DNA from: a virus
Virus record (IMG/VR): IMGVR_UViG_3300033388_006651
Coordinates: 82,770 to 146,769 of that record
Length of the DNA stretch: 64,000 nt
Direction: 5' to 3' (one strand)
This document shows positions 57,440 to 64,000 of the stretch, piece by piece. The translations under genes were made by a program, and so were the position numbers. Within the stretch, counting starts at the first letter, position 1. Each line of letters begins with the position of its first letter. The notes beneath the pieces are model-generated. The model was not told the DNA's origin, ran no database searches, and saw only the letters and a program-made list of their open reading frames with translations.

Positions 57440-59460
57440 GCGCCCGTAAACAGATGCGCCTCCAGGTGCTCAACAAGCCCTGGTACGAGAAGGTCTCCCT
57501 TCAAGACGCCAACACCGTCCACATGGAGAACGTCGAGACCATCACCGAGATGCTCGAACGGCGCAAGGACAAGAAGCGACCGATCCACATCGTGGGCATC
57601 GCGGGATCGAACCGGCACCCGAACAACCCGTCGCACGAGACGAGCAACTCGTGGCTGATGATCCGCAAGGCGATGGAGCACCTGTCCCACATGGACAACG
57701 TGACCACCCACGCCTTCAACCTGCCGACGATGGAGATCGAGCACTGCAACGGGTGCCGTTCCAGCACGAGTTCCCTGTGCCGGTTCCCCTGTATTGCCGC
57801 AGGAGAGCGCGTCCAGGGTGCGGGAATGAAGCGTATCGAAGAATTACGCGCAGGAGACGAGATTTCCACGGGAGTGGTCACGAAAGCGTGGCAATCGGGA
57901 ATCAAGTCTACTTTTTGGCTCACGTTATCTGATGGGCGTCGTCTCCGGCTCACGGACAACCACCCTGTCAAAGTGATCACGAGCAAAACGCGTACGAAGG
58001 AGACTGGATGGAAATGGGCGCCTGTTACAGAGTGGGTTGAGGTCAAGGACCTTGAAGTGGGAGACAAAATTCCTTTCGTGGTCGGAGGGGATTTCGGTCT
58101 CGGTATCGACCAGGCCCCGCATGATTTTCTTCTTGCCGGCGCGGTGTTCGGGGATGGATCTTTCTTCGGCACGAATCACGACGATGTTTGCGTGTACTAC
58201 GACGAACGATCGGCGGGCCTCGCCACGGCGCTAAAAACGGAAGTTCCTTACGAGGTGAAAGACCGGAAGCATGCGGTTAAGGCTGAGGTATGCGAGAAAC
58301 ATGGTTGGCCTTCTTCAGCGTGTGACCACATGAGGAAGGTTGTCTATCATCCTCGCATTGGTCGAATGCTAAAACACAGGATCGGCCTGGACAAAAGCGT
58401 GTCGGTGTCGCAACGGCGCCTCCCGGACGCTGTGATGGAAGGATCGCGCGAACAGGTGGCAGCGTTTCTTCGCGGATGGTTTTCCGCAGATGGCTCTGTC
58501 AATATGCACGGAGACGGCTACGGCCGTGTGTCGCTTAGCAGCTCCAGCGTACAGGCCCTTCGTGACGCCCAGATGTTGTTTGCCAAGCTCGGAATTCGTT
58601 CGTGCATGTACGATCTTTCCCACATCAAAGTGGTGGAGGAAAACCGGAGTTTCACTCGAGCGAGTGAGCTTCAAATTACGGACGCTACCCACATCAAACT
58701 TTTTGCCGAAATCGTCGGATTCGCAGAAAATAACAAAACGGCCAAGATTCAGGAGTTTCCCGAACGGCGCCCATGTTCTCGGCCATACGGTAAAGTTGTT
58801 TCTATTGAGGCCACGGGAGTTGACGAACCGGTTTACGACATCACCGTGGAAGGGACGCATGAATTCGTCGCTGGCGGTATTCCTGTACATAACTGTGATT
58901 GCTGGCCCTACGACGACATGCAGGATGTCTACGCCCAGCTCACCCTGGCCGACGGCATCCTGTTCGGAACTCCGGTTGCGTCTCTACAAGTCGGGTCACG
59001 TCTCAAGGCCCTGATTGATCGCCTCATCTCGATGGACGGTGGCCGGTTCGCTCCCATGTACAACGTGGACGGGGCGACCTGGAAGAACCCAGAGTCCAAG
59101 AACGCTGAGCAGCGAGTTGGGATGCGTGGGGACTTCCGGTACGTCCAACGACTGGCCGGGAAGGTCTGTGCCGCGTTCGCCACCGGTAAGGATTCTGGTT
59201 CCTACGACGTGGCCATGAAGGTCTTGTCGGCCATGAACCAGCGTGGGTGTTTCATCCCTCCCAACGCGGTGGTGAACTGGAACAGCCCACGAGTCCACAA
59301 GGACACGGCTTACGACAAGCACGATTTCCTCAAGGCGCTCGAGCCAGGGGGATACCTTGGTGACTTGATCGATCAGACGTGCGAGACCGTGGTTGAAGCT
59401 GCGACGCTTATCCGAGGCAACGAAGATCTCTGGATGAAGACGCTGGCGGGTCGCACCTGA
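57436..59460 (+). CDS. NADPH-dependent FMN reductase-like flavoprotein interrupted by an intein (674 aa precursor)
   Basis: The extein is a flavodoxin-fold reductase: IHIVGIAGSNRHPN (phosphate loop), HCNGCRSS, then, after the intein, CDCWPYDDMQDVYAQLTLAD, ILFGTPVASLQVGSRLKAL and DRLISMDGGRF. Such proteins use NAD(P)H to reduce FMN or other acceptors; Cys-rich members (here with Cys around the insertion) are often Fe-S or redox proteins. The spliced protein would be about 306 residues. The intein occupies codons 119-486, precisely in front of the first Cys of CDCW. Start ATG overlaps the upstream stop. Confidence 0.86.
   Translation: MSARKQMRLQVLNKPWYEKVSLQDANTVHMENVETITEMLERRKDKKRPIHIVGIAGSNRHPNNPSHETSNSWLMIRKAMEHLSHMDNVTTHAFNLPTMEIEHCNGCRSSTSSLCRFPCIAAGERVQGAGMKRIEELRAGDEISTGVVTKAWQSGIKSTFWLTLSDGRRLRLTDNHPVKVITSKTRTKETGWKWAPVTEWVEVKDLEVGDKIPFVVGGDFGLGIDQAPHDFLLAGAVFGDGSFFGTNHDDVCVYYDERSAGLATALKTEVPYEVKDRKHAVKAEVCEKHGWPSSACDHMRKVVYHPRIGRMLKHRIGLDKSVSVSQRRLPDAVMEGSREQVAAFLRGWFSADGSVNMHGDGYGRVSLSSSSVQALRDAQMLFAKLGIRSCMYDLSHIKVVEENRSFTRASELQITDATHIKLFAEIVGFAENNKTAKIQEFPERRPCSRPYGKVVSIEATGVDEPVYDITVEGTHEFVAGGIPVHNCDCWPYDDMQDVYAQLTLADGILFGTPVASLQVGSRLKALIDRLISMDGGRFAPMYNVDGATWKNPESKNAEQRVGMRGDFRYVQRLAGKVCAAFATGKDSGSYDVAMKVLSAMNQRGCFIPPNAVVNWNSPRVHKDTAYDKHDFLKALEPGGYLGDLIDQTCETVVEAATLIRGNEDLWMKTLAGRT
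57790..58893 (+). mobile_element. Intein with LAGLIDADG homing endonuclease (368 aa)
   Basis: The intein begins at Cys119 (CIAAGERVQGAGMKRIEELR, Hint block A) and contains block B (RLRLTDNHPVKV). It ends with VYDITVEGTHEFVAGGIPVHN in blocks F and G, followed by Cys as the +1 nucleophile. Endonuclease motifs are FLLAGAVFGDGSFF and AFLRGWFSADGSVN. Cys1, the block B His, the terminal His-Asn and Cys+1 are all present, so splicing should work. GC content looks lower than in the extein. Confidence 0.92.
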
Positions 59461-59469
59461 CCTCGGTAG

Positions 59470-59490
59470 TTAGCCCATAGCATCTCCTTT
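59470..59490 (+). promoter_or_regulatory. Class II-like motif
   Basis: TTAGCCCATAGCATCTCCTT lies 13 bases before the ATG at 59504, with GGAGG between. Confidence 0.38.
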
Positions 59491-59503
59491 GTTGGAGGCG
59501 CTC

Positions 59504-59980
59504 ATGGTTCTGTTGGCTGAAAGCATCACGTTGGACTACGGGACCATCCTCACCGTTGCGGGGATTGTATTCGGTGCAGGTGGTGTCATCGGCGGTTTGA
59601 AGCTCAAGGCGATTTTGGCTGAGGCCAAGACCAAGGACGTTGGCGAGCAATCCGAGAAGGCGAAGGAAAAGCTCGAACGTGTTGATGAAAAGATCTTCGA
59701 CGAGATCAAGAACATCAATAAGACGATGCAGCGTCGTTTCAACTCCCAGGACGACAAGGCGGCCAGCGCCGAGAAGTCGATGATCGGCAAACTGGAGAAC
59801 TTCCAGTCCAAGGTGTTCACCCGTCTCGATGGCGTGCAAGAGAAGTTGTCCGACCAGGACAAGCGCATTACGGTGGCCGAAACGGAAGCCAAGCACACTC
59901 GTGAAAAGGTCACCAAACACGCCCAGAAGATCACGATGTACGGCAAAGAGGCGTTCAAAATGCCGGAACGTGATTCGTAG
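59504..59980 (+). CDS. Membrane-anchored coiled-coil protein (158 aa)
   Basis: One hydrophobic helix near the N-terminus (ILTVAGIVFGAGGVIGGLKL) is followed by a long charged coiled coil (KAKEKLERVDEKIFDEIKNI...KVFTRLDGVQEKLSDQDKRI). The N-in topology and coiled coil resemble i-spanins, holin partners or tail tape-measure helpers. GGAGG five bases upstream supports the ATG at 59504. Confidence 0.65.
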   Translation: MVLLAESITLDYGTILTVAGIVFGAGGVIGGLKLKAILAEAKTKDVGEQSEKAKEKLERVDEKIFDEIKNINKTMQRRFNSQDDKAASAEKSMIGKLENFQSKVFTRLDGVQEKLSDQDKRITVAETEAKHTREKVTKHAQKITMYGKEAFKMPERDS

Positions 59981-60035
59981 AGATCAGTCGTCGATCTGAT
60001 CCAGCTCGAAAGGGCTCGAGCGCCGTTTCCCGGTT

Positions 60036-60065
60036 CAGACCCTTGGATCGTGATCCAAGGGTCTG
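60036..60065. terminator. Long perfect hairpin between convergent genes
   Basis: CAGACCCTTGGATC (60036-60049) pairs perfectly with GATCCAAGGGTCTG (60052-60065) around a two-base loop. No T tract, but a 14-bp stem between convergent stops suits a bidirectional terminator. Confidence 0.62.
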
Positions 60066-60068
60066 AGA

Positions 60069-60545
60069 TCAGGGTTGCTCCTCGGAACCTTGGTTTTGGT
60101 AGAGCCACAGGAGCTCGAACGCCTCCTGGCTCAGCGTGTCTTCGAGTTCGGCCCCGACACGTAGAACGAGGGACTGCCCTTCATCACCACGGCAGTAGCA
60201 AACGAAGCCCACGTCGCCGTCGCCGTACTCGAAATGATCGAAGCCCGGATGGGTTGCATGTTGCCACAGGAACGAGAGGAGGTCCGTCTCCTGTTGGCAG
60301 CTCATCACGATCGGCCGAAGTTCTTTTCCGAAGATGTTCCAACGAACGGAGTGCGCACGTTTGATGTACTCACCGTCGTTGTCTTGCCATGTGCTGACGC
60401 AGTAGTAGCCACCCTGTCCCGCGAGCGGCACTTTTTCCGGATAGACCTCCCACCCTTTGGCTTTGAGTGTGTCAGCGATACGCTCGGCCTCCGCACGCGA
60501 ACTTTTCAAGGTGGCGGTGTGATCTTCGTAGTCGGTGTCGGACAT
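60069..60545 (-). CDS. Protein of unknown function (158 aa)
   Basis: The start is the ATG at 60545 (MSDTDYEDHTATLKSSRAEA). An upstream in-frame ATG would add five residues. It is alpha/beta with a beta core (GGYYCVSTWQDNDGEYIKRA), ending in an acidic helix. A class II motif lies on the minus strand 13-24 bases upstream. There is no domain match. Confidence 0.66.
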   Translation of the reverse strand: MSDTDYEDHTATLKSSRAEAERIADTLKAKGWEVYPEKVPLAGQGGYYCVSTWQDNDGEYIKRAHSVRWNIFGKELRPIVMSCQQETDLLSFLWQHATHPGFDHFEYGDGDVGFVCYCRGDEGQSLVLRVGAELEDTLSQEAFELLWLYQNQGSEEQP

Positions 60546-60558
60546 CCTGTTAACGCAC

Positions 60559-60569
60559 ATCCCATAGCC
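60559..60569 (-). promoter_or_regulatory. Class II-like motif
   Basis: The minus strand reads GGCTATGGGAT upstream of the gene starting at 60545. Confidence 0.38.
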
Positions 60570-60697
60570 GCGCCCGTGACGCAGAGGTAGGTCCTAGTCG
60601 TACCTGTATGGGATCAGGACACCAGTTTCCGAAATGCGTGTATTTCGTGAAAAGGCGCCTGAGATCAATGCTTTTCAAGATGCGCCTCTCACGCAAG

Positions 60698-60721
60698 TGT
60701 AAAAAGGTCGGCAGCTCCGTG
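60698..60721 (+). promoter_or_regulatory. Class I upstream motif, copy d
   Basis: TGTAAA, TC at positions 11-12 and CTCCGTG at positions 18-24 match the class I layout. It ends 12 bases before the ATG at 60734. It lies inside the N-terminal extension of the longest possible frame, so it argues for the shorter start. Confidence 0.6.
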
Positions 60722-60733
60722 CACGAGGAGACG

Positions 60734-61237
60734 ATGGAAGACCTTAGAAGCAAAACAGCCGTGATCCGAAAGGTGCGAGAGCCCTTCGGCATCCTCGGCA
60801 ACATGAGCAAGCACGCGGTCACATACGAGGGTCTCGTGTGGCCCAGGACTGAGGGCTTGTTCCAAGCGCTTCGATTTGCCAAGGACGATCCGGTCCGGGA
60901 AGAGATCCGCGCGCACAAGAATCCGATGCGTGCCAAGTTCGCTGCCAAGGGCAACGCGGACAAGATGGTCATCCCTCAGATGGGCGAGCAGGACCTCGCC
61001 AACATGCGCGTGTGCCTCCTGCTCAAGTACGAGGCTCACGAAGACGTGCGGGAGTGTCTGGCATCCACGGTGGGCAAGCCCATCGTCGAAGACTGCACCA
61101 GCCGTCAGCGCGGCTCGGGTCTCTTTTGGGGCGCGGCGCTGATCGACGAAAAGTGGGTTGGCGACAACTGGCTCGGCGTCCTTTGGATGGAACTACGAGA
61201 CACGGTAGGAGAAAACCGAGGACTCCTGACGAAATAG
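60734..61237 (+). CDS. NADAR domain protein (YbiA-like, 167 aa)
   Basis: After a short head the NADAR signature is clear: FGILGNMSKHAVTYEGLVWP, TEGLFQALRF, VREEIRAHKNPMRAKFAAKG, LLKYEAHEDVRECL, RGSGLFWGAALIDEKWVG and NWLGVLWMELRD. NADAR enzymes act on ribosyl-type linkages in riboflavin intermediates or remove ADP-ribose, including from DNA guanine, for members paired with DarT1-type toxins. The start is taken at the ATG behind a class I motif; a longer in-frame start at 60608 is unlikely. Confidence 0.9.
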   Translation: MEDLRSKTAVIRKVREPFGILGNMSKHAVTYEGLVWPRTEGLFQALRFAKDDPVREEIRAHKNPMRAKFAAKGNADKMVIPQMGEQDLANMRVCLLLKYEAHEDVRECLASTVGKPIVEDCTSRQRGSGLFWGAALIDEKWVGDNWLGVLWMELRDTVGENRGLLTK

Positions 61238-61449
61238 TGGTTTGGATTCAAGAGAAGGTCGATGCCATCCAGGCGTGGTGGAGCGGCAACGGTTTTGATC
61301 CGAACGGCGACTGTTGGGGCTCCCCCGAAGCCGGCGAAATGTGGAACTCGGGAAACGGCCAGCATGAACTGCTTAGGTCTCTCGCGGACCGCTTGGGAGT
61401 CGTTGACAAGATTCGATGGATAGCAGTTTGCGACACGGAGGAAACCTGA
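61237..61449 (+). CDS. Small Trp-rich protein (70 aa)
   Basis: The GTG start overlaps the previous stop (TAGTG). The sequence WIQEKVDAIQAWWSGNGFDP and GNGQHELLRSLADRLGVVDK is compact. The end overlaps the next ATG (TGATG). The function is unknown. Confidence 0.62.
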   Translation: MVWIQEKVDAIQAWWSGNGFDPNGDCWGSPEAGEMWNSGNGQHELLRSLADRLGVVDKIRWIAVCDTEET

Positions 61450-61700
61450 TGAGTGACGACGAACTGAAATTCGACGGGCTTGTGATTCTCTTCGGGGTGG
61501 TCCTCAGTTTCGTTTTCGGCTGGGCGTTTCTTTCCGTGATGGTTTGGTACGCGGAGGGAGTGATGAGCGGCGCTCCTCTGCCCTGCGGAATCGCGGGGTT
61601 TCAGGCAGCCCTCCACATCCTTCTCTACGACAGGCGGAAAGAAGCGCGGTGGGCGTGGGCCTTCTCCGAACACGACATGGCCAAGGAGATGCAACGCTGA
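61449..61700 (+). CDS. Two-TM membrane protein (83 aa)
   Basis: The hydrophobic helix LVILFGVVLSFVFGWAFLSV is followed by a second, shorter hydrophobic stretch and a basic, acidic tail. It overlaps neighbours by TGATG on both sides. It could be a holin-like or exclusion protein; unproven. Confidence 0.65.
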   Translation: MSDDELKFDGLVILFGVVLSFVFGWAFLSVMVWYAEGVMSGAPLPCGIAGFQAALHILLYDRRKEARWAWAFSEHDMAKEMQR

Positions 61701-62173
61701 TGATCGCCTACATCACCATGAGCTACGAGTACGAGGGCGGTCAGTCCGGCTTCATCGACTTCGAGGATCTGAGCAACGAGGTCATCGGAATCATCCTCGG
61801 GATCTGCAACTTCCACAAGGAACGCGCCTCTTCCGATTGGGAGATCGAAGCGACGTTTCCGGAAGGGCACGTCCCTAACCTCGGCCATTGGGTCGGGCTC
61901 CTCGAACCTGAGCACTTCTTCACGTATCTCCGTTACGGCCGGAAGCGTCCCGACCTGCCGGGCGCCTCGATGAAGACGGACGGGAGCCTTCCCAAGTACA
62001 CAGAGATTGTTCCGATCTCCACTGCCTTCGAGCGGTTGCCGCTCAAGTTGTTGGAGCGGTTGGCTGTGGCCTTCCGAGAGTATCTGGACGATGACGAGTA
62101 CGATCACTTGGAGGATGACTCCGAGGTAACTTTCACCCCTCTGTTCGAGAAGGAAGTGGAGGCTCGACGATGA
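61700..62173 (+). CDS. Protein of unknown function, paralogue A (157 aa)
   Basis: A beta-rich start (MIAYITMSYEYEGGQSGFID) and a helical end (LERLAVAFREYLDDDEYDHL) with VTFTPLFEKEVEARR as the last residues. The next gene has the same C-terminus (VVFGPLFETEVAARR), so the two are tandem duplicates. Overlaps by ATGA. Confidence 0.68.
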   Translation: MIAYITMSYEYEGGQSGFIDFEDLSNEVIGIILGICNFHKERASSDWEIEATFPEGHVPNLGHWVGLLEPEHFFTYLRYGRKRPDLPGASMKTDGSLPKYTEIVPISTAFERLPLKLLERLAVAFREYLDDDEYDHLEDDSEVTFTPLFEKEVEARR

Positions 62174-62634
62174 TCTGCATCATCAGACACGAGTGGCAAA
62201 CCCAGGAGCCCGACTGGCATTTTCTCGACGTGGGGCGCCACGGGGAAGAGCTTGGTCGGACGCTCGTCACGTTCGTCAACGACGATGACGGGGAAGCTCC
62301 TTTCGCTGTGTTCGTGGGTTCCATGCCAAAAATCTCTCTGGTGGACGGCGCCCCAACCCCCTGGACGGAGATCGTGGGCGCGAAGGCGTTCTTCGATTTC
62401 TGGAAGCGCGGCGGGGAACGGCTTACCCCTTTCAGCAATGACCGGAAGCCTCGTACCTACAACGAGATCGAGCCTCTCGATCACCGGTTCGATATGTTCA
62501 CCCAGGAGCAACTCGAAGAACTACTGGCTGTTTTCCAACATGACTTGGCCAGCCAGGACCTGACTTTCCTTGAAGACGACGAAGAGGTTGTCTTTGGTCC
62601 CCTTTTTGAAACGGAAGTGGCGGCAAGACGATGA
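62170..62634 (+). CDS. Protein of unknown function, paralogue B (154 aa)
   Basis: Shares the overall layout and C-terminus with paralogue A; the central halves have diverged (FVNDDDGEAPFAVFVGSMPK). It overlaps both neighbours by ATGA. The function is unknown. Confidence 0.68.
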   Translation: MICIIRHEWQTQEPDWHFLDVGRHGEELGRTLVTFVNDDDGEAPFAVFVGSMPKISLVDGAPTPWTEIVGAKAFFDFWKRGGERLTPFSNDRKPRTYNEIEPLDHRFDMFTQEQLEELLAVFQHDLASQDLTFLEDDEEVVFGPLFETEVAARR

Positions 62635-63476
62635 TGAACCCTTTACTCCTCACCTTTGTGCTCGCGTTTGCGGGCCCTTCCCCACAGCAACTAGAAGAGG
62701 CGCAGGTCCTATTTCGCGACGGCACCGTCAAGTACGAGAGCGCCGACTACAACGGTGCCATCAAGAGTTTCACAGAGGCTCTCGGCATCATGACGGAGGC
62801 CGACGGTGATGAGAGCACGCGCCTGACGTTGCTCTACAACATCGCCAAGGCGCACGAGAAGGCGTTCAAGATCGATCAGGACGTGCAGCATTTGCGGCAG
62901 GCCCAGATGCTGTACGAGCGCTATTTTGAGTTCGCCCAGAAGACGGGCAACCTGGGGGACGAACTCGACATCGAGTCGAAGCTCGCGCACCTCAACACGC
63001 AGCTCAAGATCCACTCCGAGATCCAGGAGAACAGGGACAAGGCCGAAGGGCCCCCGCCACCACCCCCGGTAACGACCCTCGGTGCCGATGTGGACACGGA
63101 TTGGGAAAAGCCTCGCAAGACCGGCATCGGGTTCGCGGTCGGCGGTGGTGTGTTCACCATCGGTGGCGTTGTCCTGGCCGTGCTCGGGAGCCAGTTTGAA
63201 GGGAAGGCCCAGACCCAGGTGAACGGCCTCACGGACCAGGGTGTCCCGATGGACCACCCGGCATGGGCCGAAGGCAATGAGTTCGTCGCCAGTGAGAAGC
63301 GCCGCGGTACTATTTTCATGGCCACCGGAGCCACTGTGGCCGTCGTAGGTGTTGCGGGCCTCGGGGTGGGCACATACTACCTCGTCAAGTCCAAGCGGCT
63401 CCGTGAGGGCCGTGTGGCCGCTGTGCCTGCTCTTTCCCCTGGATTCGCTGGAGTCCAGATTTCAGGACGATTCTGA
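62631..63476 (+). CDS. Exported protein with TPR-like region, Pro linker and two TM helices (281 aa)
   Basis: A signal-like N-terminus (LLLTFVLAFAG) is followed by TPR-like helices (VKYESADYNGAIKSFTEALG, LRQAQMLYERYFEFAQKTGN). A six-Pro linker, then GIGFAVGGGVFTIGGVVLAV and FMATGATVAVVGVAGLGVGT. It closely resembles myxobacterial envelope proteins with a TPR domain and hydrophobic hairpin. The function is unknown; it supports a Myxococcota host link. Confidence 0.72.
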   Translation: MMNPLLLTFVLAFAGPSPQQLEEAQVLFRDGTVKYESADYNGAIKSFTEALGIMTEADGDESTRLTLLYNIAKAHEKAFKIDQDVQHLRQAQMLYERYFEFAQKTGNLGDELDIESKLAHLNTQLKIHSEIQENRDKAEGPPPPPPVTTLGADVDTDWEKPRKTGIGFAVGGGVFTIGGVVLAVLGSQFEGKAQTQVNGLTDQGVPMDHPAWAEGNEFVASEKRRGTIFMATGATVAVVGVAGLGVGTYYLVKSKRLREGRVAAVPALSPGFAGVQISGRF

Positions 63477-63754
63477 TGCACCACGCCAACGGCTATCACT
63501 ATCGCAACAAGCTGCACCACTCGTTCCACGAGGTGCTGTGCACCGAAGCGGAGAAGCGGGATCAGCGGGAGGACTGGGTCCTCGCAGAACGAACCGCCAT
63601 GTGGGAGGCTGTCAACCGCCATCGAACGCAGTTGGGCAAAGAGCCGCTGCCCATCGAGGACGTGGAGCGGGTAGAACAAATGGCTGTGGGACACACGGAC
63701 TACGCCACCAAGTACGCCCTGTACTGCACCGAACTGGTAGAGAACACACCATGA
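63476..63754 (+). CDS. Small His-rich protein (92 aa)
   Basis: It begins MHHANGYHYRNKLHHSFHEV, with many His/Tyr residues that could bind metal, then a helical charged C-terminus. It overlaps both neighbours. No family is recognised. Confidence 0.65.
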   Translation: MHHANGYHYRNKLHHSFHEVLCTEAEKRDQREDWVLAERTAMWEAVNRHRTQLGKEPLPIEDVERVEQMAVGHTDYATKYALYCTELVENTP

Positions 63755-64000
63755 CCGCTGACTACATCGCGTGGGCCCAGTTCTGGTGCCCCACACCTAT
63801 CGCCCCTGAGCCCGTGTCGGTTCAGGCGGCTGCGGTGATCTACGACGACGTGGACGAGCGCCTGGGTGACGATGCCGAGGAAGACGATTTCTTGACGCGG
63901 GTGCTGTGGCTCGAGACGGCCATTCGCCTCGCACAAGCGGGCTGGACGATCCCTCGACTGGAAGACGCACGCTGGCCCGTGTCGAACGCGGCCCATGTAC
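63751..64000 (+). CDS. Protein of unknown function, 3'-truncated by window edge
   Basis: The ATG overlaps the previous stop (ATGA). The frame stays open to the last base (MTADYIAWAQFWCPTPIAPE...). The visible 83 residues are acidic (DDVDERLGDDAEEDDFLTRV). It is incomplete, so no function is assigned. Confidence 0.65.
   Translation, partial: MTADYIAWAQFWCPTPIAPEPVSVQAAAVIYDDVDERLGDDAEEDDFLTRVLWLETAIRLAQAGWTIPRLEDARWPVSNAAHV

Noticed and set aside
10771-60654. TTCGTGAAAAG string found at 10771, 26444, 55710 and 60644
   Set aside because: Shared string is short, partly overlaps coding ends (26444) and a start codon (20012), and has no constant spacing to a second element. It is not claimed as a separate promoter class.
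60608-60733. N-terminal extension of NADAR to an upstream ATG
   Set aside because: It is Lys/Arg-rich, lacks homology, and contains the class I motif; the start at 60734 is preferred.

Overview
The window looks like part of a large, tailed double-stranded DNA bacteriophage genome (jumbo-phage style). It shows tightly packed genes with ATGA or TGATG overlaps, tRNA genes, five peptidoglycan-degrading enzymes, very long glycine-rich tail-fibre-like proteins, a dTMP kinase, two free-standing homing endonucleases and an intein. No capsid, terminase, portal or DNA polymerase gene is visible, so a large plasmid or chromosomal element cannot be excluded. Base composition is GC-rich. Two genes have a myxobacterial look: a lipoprotein with a long Asp/Gly/Glu/Thr linker and six Cys (40215-40937, minus) and a TPR/poly-Pro/two-TM protein (62631-63476). 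A Myxococcota host, perhaps Nannocystales, is therefore my inference.

Layout. 1-6 kb: a truncated macro-domain gene, an FCP1/NIF-like phosphatase, a vanadium haloperoxidase on the minus strand, a tRNA island (His, Phe and an odd tRNA-like gene with an enlarged D-loop), endonuclease V, an RNase Z-like hydrolase and a second macro-domain protein. 6-9.5 kb: two divergent GH25 lysozymes. 9.5-16.5 kb: small unknowns, a gene broken by a 10-bp duplication, a protein with a histone-H1-like tail, DUF5076-like and DUF4265-like proteins, a Bax-inhibitor-1 family membrane protein, a DUF1360 protein and a GIY-YIG endonuclease. 16.4-26.4 kb: M23 peptidase, RNase H, zinc-ribbon proteins, a LAGLIDADG endonuclease, a second histone-like protein, a lipoprotein and a cold-shock-like protein. 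26.5-47.8 kb: a tail-fibre or receptor-binding block with proteins of 1597, 2432 and 1120 residues, smaller tail proteins, and one inverted lipoprotein gene. 48-51.7 kb: a protein of repeated helix-turn-helix-like modules and a DUF2325-like protein. 52-64 kb: lytic transglycosylase, dTMP kinase, amidase, DUF7768-like protein, a flavin reductase interrupted by an intein, a NADAR protein and a chain of small overlapping genes.

Two recurrent upstream motifs suggest dedicated transcription classes. Class I is 24 bp: TGTAAA, four bases, TC, five bases, then CTCCGTG. It occurs with identical spacing just upstream of five genes on both strands (phosphatase, 4319, 10837, lipoprotein, NADAR), with a weaker sixth copy. 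Class II centres on CCTATRGG and lies within about 15-50 bases of start codons of tail, lysis and other genes on both strands, including the haloperoxidase. The strongest biological themes are the set of candidate ADP-ribose erasers (two macro domains and NADAR), the tRNA island with an RNase Z-like enzyme, and a haloperoxidase in a phage-like setting.
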